In this document: in pieces, positions 59,147 to 64,000 of the stretch
Position numbering within the stretch: position 1 is the stretch's first letter
Layout: each line of letters begins with the position of its first letter
Origin: Apostichopus japonicus
Lineage: Eukaryota > Echinodermata > Holothuroidea > Aspidochirotida > Stichopodidae
DNA: 64,000 nucleotides
NCBI RefSeq assembly: GCF_037975245.1
Contig: NC_092571.1
Span: 22,699,564-22,763,563, forward strand
Direction: 5' to 3'
Notes under the pieces: generated by a model
What the model was told of the DNA's origin: nothing
Databases searched by the model: none
What the model saw: only the letters and a program-made list of their open reading frames with translations
Made by a program: the position numbers and the translations under genes

Positions 59147-62100
59147 ATGAAATTGTCCATATTTTGTGCTGCCGTTATATTTCTGGGGTTGCCCTGGAAA
59201 CCTGTGAACGGTCAGATCGACTTTAACGAAGCCAACGCAGCGATTGTTGCACATGAGAAAGGAAACCAGATACGAAATGCAATTGATAAGAAATCGTTTA
59301 AGATAAATGCAATAAGAGATTTATCCAGCTCTCAGTTTGCAAGAAATATGACCGAACTTCAATTTATTCAAGCATTTTTGGAAAAGAAAGATGTGATTTC
59401 AACCAAATTGGAGGGACAGTCGTACGTGAAATGTTTAGCGGATGTGAGTCGGTATTACAACGATTTGCTGCAGGTTTCGTCCCTTCCCTATGCGTTGCAG
59501 AGTAAGTACTTTAAACGACAATATTTTTACCACCCAAAAATATTTTGGGAAGTTTAAATTTTGGAAAGTATTTGTTTTTGTCATTAGATCATGTGATTTA
59601 ATTGCGTCAATTGTTTGTTCTATTTTTGCGTACGGTACCATTTTTGGAACTTACCCTGAATGTATATAGGTTCAAATAACTATAGGCTAGACAGCTTATA
59701 TTTACTTTGTACGTTAGGATGGAATATCACTACCAGTGTTGTATGTGAAGCGATCCATACCATTATGTTTTATGGTAGAAATACTTATGATGAACAAGTG
59801 ACACGATACCTCTTCGTCAATATGTGATGACATAGTATCAGTAGGAGCTGAATTTTCCTACTTTTCACATTTCACGTTTCTTGAATTAATTGTGAAATAC
59901 CGATGGTATAGTTCAATGCAAGTAACAACATTTGCAATTAACAACTCTAGTAACTGACTACGGAAATAACAAATTAGGGGTGAGCGGGAATCACTCGTGG
60001 GGCTGTGAGGTAAGTTTGGAAATGCCTTTAAACTGTTAGGGGAGTTCCTTATCATAAACTTCTCTCTCACCCACCAATAACAGTAGGACTTCATCTCGTT
60101 GAAGTATGACGCGACTGTAGCCAGGCCGGGTGCAACGGACCGCGAGGACAGTCATGACCAACCCCCGAAAAATCCAAAATCCGACATACGGGATCAGTAA
60201 AGCAGAAGATCACGTGATAGAATGTATTGTCCGATATTCACGAACATTCCCATACAGCCTACTTTTCTCTCTAATTTCTTTCCGTTGTCGTCATGAAGTG
60301 AGGTCCTCATTTGGGAGGTTCGATGGCTTGGTGAGCCCTTCCTTCACTTGGAAACTAGAGTACTTGGGAGTCTACGAGTTATGCGATAGTGTAACTAGAG
60401 ACCATGCTGATGTACCCTTCGATACGATCTACTGCACAGAGCATTTCCCATTTGACGGCGGCATAGTGAGTAGAAAATCATTTTGAGTTTGAGTTGATTT
60501 ATACACACAATATGAAATAGTAGTACAATGGTATATAAACAACGATACACATGAGATGGAGGAGGACTGAAGAAGCGAGAGTTTTATAAGCAAGCTCTCT
60601 CTCTCTGTTTCTGTTTTAAAAAGGCCGTGGCTATTCTTACGACTAGTAACAATTATTTATAAATTATTCTTACAACATCGGCGAATTCAAGCGCAGTAAA
60701 GTAAATAAAGCAACTGCGCATGTAGTAGGGGTAACCCTAACCCTAAACCAAACTCTAAACACTAGCCCTAACCCTAACCTTAACCCTAACCGGAAATTAT
60801 TGTTACTCCTAGTTGTAAAAATAGTACTCCTAGTTGTAAAAATAGCCACGTTAAAGCAACTGCGCATGCGTATTTATAAATGATTCTTACAACTAGTTGT
60901 AAGAATAGCCACTTTGTTTTAAAAAATATAAGTAGAAAAGTAGAACAAAATGAGACAAAACAGGAAGAGACAAGAAAACACCGAAAAAAGGTTAAAAAAC
61001 AAAATAAAACAAACCTGTTAGCAAACTGCGTATCCACTAAAGAGCCTGTGTAAGAGAATGTGTAAAAGTAAGAGGGCATGACGTTTCGATCCTAGCAGGA
61101 TCTTCTTCAGAGGCTCAATGACAAGTTACAGTAACAGAATGGATCAACACACGCACATAATACAGACAGGTTAATAAACCTGTCTGTATTCTCTGTGTTT
61201 TTATTCCGACCTGTGGTTTGTTATGGTTGGTAATCATACCGTACCAAAATTATAGTCTATGAAAGGGACTGTATACCACGGTACTTTTTAAGAAAAAGTC
61301 ACCCAGGAAAGAACCTGGGCACGAAAACCAAACTACCAAACGACTGATCCGCTCTCAGCCCCAGTCCCCTTGCATCGGGACTGTGACTGTGTGATCATCG
61401 TCAGGTGTGTATCACCATTCCCTAAAAGAACAGATACTACACATGATCTTAGCCAAAAGGCCGAGAAGCGACTGTATACCACGGTAAGGTACATGGACCC
61501 AAAAGATTAACGATTGGTAGGTTATAGTGTATAAATAGTCCTACTGAAGTGTCCTGTTTGGTATGAATCTTGGATGTTGAAGAAAAAAGATATATATTTA
61601 AAAAGGGTGTAAAAATCTGTTGGATTGAAGATGATTTAAGGCATTTTACAAATTCTGTATAGTGTATTAGGGAATATTCACATGAGTAGAGCTGTCAGTG
61701 AGCAATTGACTACGAATGGTGGCATAAAAGTCGAAAATGTACAACTTTCAACTTTGTTTTTCTCGAAGATATTTTCCGTTGGGATCTAAATAAACCTCGC
61801 CCATAATATGAATATTTAAAAGCTATACGAACGTCATTGGCCAATACGTAATACAACAACATGCTTGATTTGTGTAGATTGTCTATGGCAATTGTACCAG
61901 GGAGCTGTTAGTCAAGCTCGCTGGTTGTACCAAGTTACCAACTCGACGGTGTGAATCTATTTTTAGCAACGGCTCATAACTAAACCTGCATCTCTGATTG
62001 GTTGAATTCAAACTGGTGGGTTGGGGGAACTGTATGCGGTTAATATTAAATGTTTAAATTGTCGGAAGACACTTTTCTCGTTATCTGCAAATGTCCTTAA

Positions 62101-63267
62101 TTACTCGCAAATTAACGCTTTTGGCAGGGAAAAAACTTGGCTAATATCTTAGTTTGCTGTTTTGTGATTGATATATGTAAAAAACTCGATGGACTCGTTA
62201 AAAAAGTGGGAAACGGGGACAAAACGCAAAATGCTGCTTTAAGAAGATTGATTGGGTATTGCTGCCTATGCTAAACGATTTTCCTCATCTCTTCAGCTCA
62301 AAACCCAAAACGGTGGTCATGGTGGGTAAAATTGCAGTTGCCAGGATCATATATACATGACAATACAATAATTGTTTGCTTTAAGTCGTAAAACTCCATC
62401 TCATGTAAAACTTGGAGTATATACAAACTCCAACTCATTTCAATATGCTTTTATTAGTCCTCATATCATCCGACATTACCTGATTTTCGCTTGAACATTT
62501 CTATCTCATAGTACGTCAAAAGGGGAACGTGTTATCCAGCTACTTGCTCCAACGATGAACTGAACGTAATCTTTAACTCTAGTAAGTGTTATTTAAGTTA
62601 ACTTAGCTAACAATACGTTAACATTAATTCCAGTAAGTGTTATGCAATATGGTGTTACGTTACGGTGTTCGTTAGCCGAGCTCCCGCTAACACTAACATA
62701 ACTTTTAACTAAGTAGGTGTTATAATGTACCGTATCTATGATGGTGTTTTTACGTTATCAGAATAACTCGGGGATATTTGTAATTTTCCTTGGGACTTGC
62801 TTTTAAATTTAACCGACGGACGAATCTTGCAGTTTTTTAAACATCTAATTTGTGGTTGCCAATAGTTGTGCGCAAATGGCTATTGGCGGCCTATAATTTA
62901 GCAACATCTTTAAAGTTCTCTGAAGTGATGGGCTAAATGACTCCAAAATGCATGTTGCCACATATCTCGCAGTGATTCGCCATGTACCTTTAACAACGCC
63001 TTGTAATGAACATAAATACAAGCTACGGAGTATTGGGAGTTTCGGGGAGGGGGTGACTCAATTCATTCAAGTTCAATGATAACGCATTACAGTTTTAATT
63101 CAGCAAAAAAAAACATCATAAAAAAAACATCGGGGTTTTCCAACACCTTCTTGTCTTTCTCTCTTCGTTCCTACAGTTTTTTCGGAGCTCGGTCTCGATG
63201 CCCTGTATGGAACGTATTTCACCTGTGTTAGAGATATACCATGGACCTGGGACGCAATATTTGTAGT
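59147..63267 (+). CDS. nrf-6-like: nrf-6-like gene 2, 5' part (first 4 coding exons)
   Basis: Paralog of the gene at 40.7-56.4 kb, running off the right edge. Exons 59147-59501, 60299-60465, 62512-62581, 63177-63267 encode 227 residues plus two bases. Exons 2, 3 and 4 are 167, 70 and 91 nt, exactly as in gene 1, and all phases agree. The first exon is 12 nt shorter than gene 1's. Residues 1-22 form a signal peptide (MKLSIFCAAVIFLG...); the NRF-domain landmarks are KCLADVSRYY, IYCTEHFPF, GTCYPATCSNDEL and FTCVRDIPWTWDAIF. The acyltransferase domain must lie beyond 64000. The exon 2 acceptor (CATGAAG at 60298) is weak and was chosen by alignment with gene 1. Confidence 0.88.
60623..60914. mobile_element. 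MITE carrying telomere-like repeats
   Basis: Ends are inverted GTGGCTATTCTTAC(G/A)ACTAGT, with a further inner inverted match AGCAACTGCGCATG. The direct 11-mer TGTTTTAAAAA flanks the element (60612-60622 and 60915-60925). The centre holds a CCCTAA array. No ORF. Located in intron 2 of nrf-6-like gene 2. Confidence 0.75.
60731..60790. repeat. Interstitial telomere-type repeat (CCCTAA)n
   Basis: About eight CCCTAA units, four or five intact (GTAACCCTAACCCTAAACC ... AACCCTAACCTTAACCC), inside the MITE at 60623-60914. TTAGGG is the telomere repeat of most animals. Confidence 0.85.
61159..61190. repeat. Perfect 14-bp hairpin
   Basis: AATACAGACAGGTT, a 4-nt loop (AATA), then AACCTGTCTGTATT. Could be a terminator-like fold, the junction of a small foldback element, or chance; no gene end is expected here. 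Confidence 0.8.
61284..61469 (-). mobile_element. U2 snRNA-headed short retroposon (SINE-like)
   Basis: Read on the minus strand, the insert starts CGCTTCTCGGCCTTTTGG and continues through TAAGATCA and GTGTAGTATCTGTTCTT, the highly conserved 5' end of U2 snRNA including the branch-point-pairing GUAGUA, for about 45 nt. It then leaves U2 completely for an unrelated body of about 140 nt with a CCCAGG...CCTGGG hairpin and a TTTTTCTTAAAAAG end. The 17-mer GACTGTATACCACGGTA flanks it directly on both sides (61267-61283, 61470-61486), a retroposition hallmark. It is too short and divergent to be a working U2 gene. Confidence 0.8.
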
Positions 63268-63370
63268 GTAAGAGCTTAAATTGGAAGCTATACTTATACC
63301 TGCCTTAGAATTTTATAAAGGAAGGGTGTGGCCCTGGGGCTCGATAAAGCCAACATCCATGCAGGGGGCA

Positions 63371-63781
63371 CAGTGGCGGAGCATACAGTCAGGGGCGGAT
63401 GCCCCCCCCCCCCTGACGGACTCAAATGGACTGCTGGCGCCCTTTTCAGCTTTTTATCAATTTTTACTTATTCGCGAATATTGACTTTTTTTATTGAGCT
63501 CTCATCTACCTATTGACATTTGTCACATTTTGTTGGTGTAATTTTCTGACAAAATGCTCTAACGGCGGTCTTTAATTTATCAGCTTTTTATTCTCCGTTT
63601 ATCTGCAAATTAGCAAGGCCTGGAAAGGGTCATTTCCAGCGATTTACAGTAGGGAGTATCTTTACTCAAAAAATTTCTGTACGCACAGCGCCAACCTGCG
63701 GTGGCGCTCCGCTTAGTGTCGAAAGCGCCCCTTCAGACCATTCTCGCCCCCCCCTGACCAATACCCCTAGCTCCTCCACTG
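63371..63781. mobile_element. hAT-like MITE, copy B
   Basis: Ends CAGTGGCGGAGC and, reversed, CAGTGGAGGAGC; flanking 8-mers AGGGGGCA (63363-63370) and AGGGTGCA (63782-63789) match at 7 of 8 sites. 411 bp, non-coding. The module reads GGTGGCGCTCCGCTTAG on this strand (63701-63717). Lies after exon 4 of nrf-6-like gene 2. Confidence 0.85.
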
Positions 63782-63906
63782 AGGGTGCACACCCCCACCC
63801 TTCAAAAAACAACTTCAAATTGTGCGTATTCTGAAGCATATTTAGAGTATAAACTTGTGTCTTTAATTAGCTTTAAATACCAGATTGTGCTATTATGTAC
63901 CGTTGA

Positions 63907-64000
63907 CATGGGCGTCAGCAGGTTTCAGAAAGTGGGGGGGACACTATACTATCTAAGCGGAGCGCCACCATTGGTTGGCGCGTAGCGTACCAGAAAATTT
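63907..64000. mobile_element. hAT-like element, cut by the window end
   Basis: Begins with a different end, CATGGGCGTCAGCAGG, then a G run, then the module ATCTAAGCGGAGCGCCACCA at 63951 and GCGTAGCGTACCAGAAAATT. The other end lies outside the window. Confidence 0.55.

Noticed and set aside
60130-60486. 118-aa frame taken as a separate gene
   Set aside because: Its second half is exon 2 of nrf-6-like gene 2; the first half is intron read in frame by chance.
61079-61125. GACGTTTCGATCCTAGCAGG-type motif as a retroelement signature
   Set aside because: It resembles sequences seen in various repeats, but I cannot tie it to a defined element here.
61284-61469. Functional U2 snRNA gene
   Set aside because: Only the first 45 nt or so match U2; the Sm site and 3' stem-loops are missing.

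Overview
This is intron-rich, AT-rich animal nuclear DNA. Exons are short (41-367 bp) with GT/AG borders, introns are up to about 4 kb, and TIR elements, SINEs, a LINE remnant and minisatellites are dense. The gene content and the CCCTAA/TTAGGG-type array fit a marine invertebrate deuterostome; an echinoderm such as a sea cucumber is a reasonable guess that I cannot prove. I rebuilt four protein-coding genes exon by exon, and reading phase is continuous across every junction.

Layout. 1-6.4 kb: intergenic, with an unusual 1 kb element whose two ends are inverted 22-bp minisatellites, and two adjacent minisatellites at 4.2-4.8 kb. 6.5-25.2 kb, minus strand: complete 14-exon ALDH4A1 (mitochondrial P5C dehydrogenase, 554 aa), with a large nested palindrome in one intron. 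25.2-33.0 kb: intergenic, with a truncated tRNA-derived SINE, a cluster of hAT-like elements, TATAG-type tandem repeats and a decayed LINE. 33.1-39.5 kb, plus strand: complete 6-exon spermidine synthase (292 aa). 40.7-56.4 kb, minus strand: complete 14-exon nrf-6-like membrane acyltransferase (777 aa). 59.1 kb to the window end, plus strand: the first four coding exons of a divergently oriented paralog with identical intron phases.

The ALDH4A1 and SRM starts point away from each other, SRM and the first nrf-6-like gene converge tail to tail with 1.1 kb between stop codons, and the two nrf-6-like genes are head to head. ALDH4A1 (proline/ornithine/glutamate metabolism) and SRM (polyamines) touch related metabolites, but the sequence gives no evidence that this adjacency is functional.

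No new multi-gene system is visible. The most unusual content is in the repeats: a short retroposon-like insertion headed by the 5' end of U2 snRNA with 17-bp target duplications; a 2.6 kb element with eight direct copies of a 15-bp motif; the 1 kb inverted-minisatellite element; a telomere-repeat-bearing MITE; and several hAT-like elements with different ends that share one internal module. The SRM copy also departs from the canonical residues after its DSSD active-site motif.
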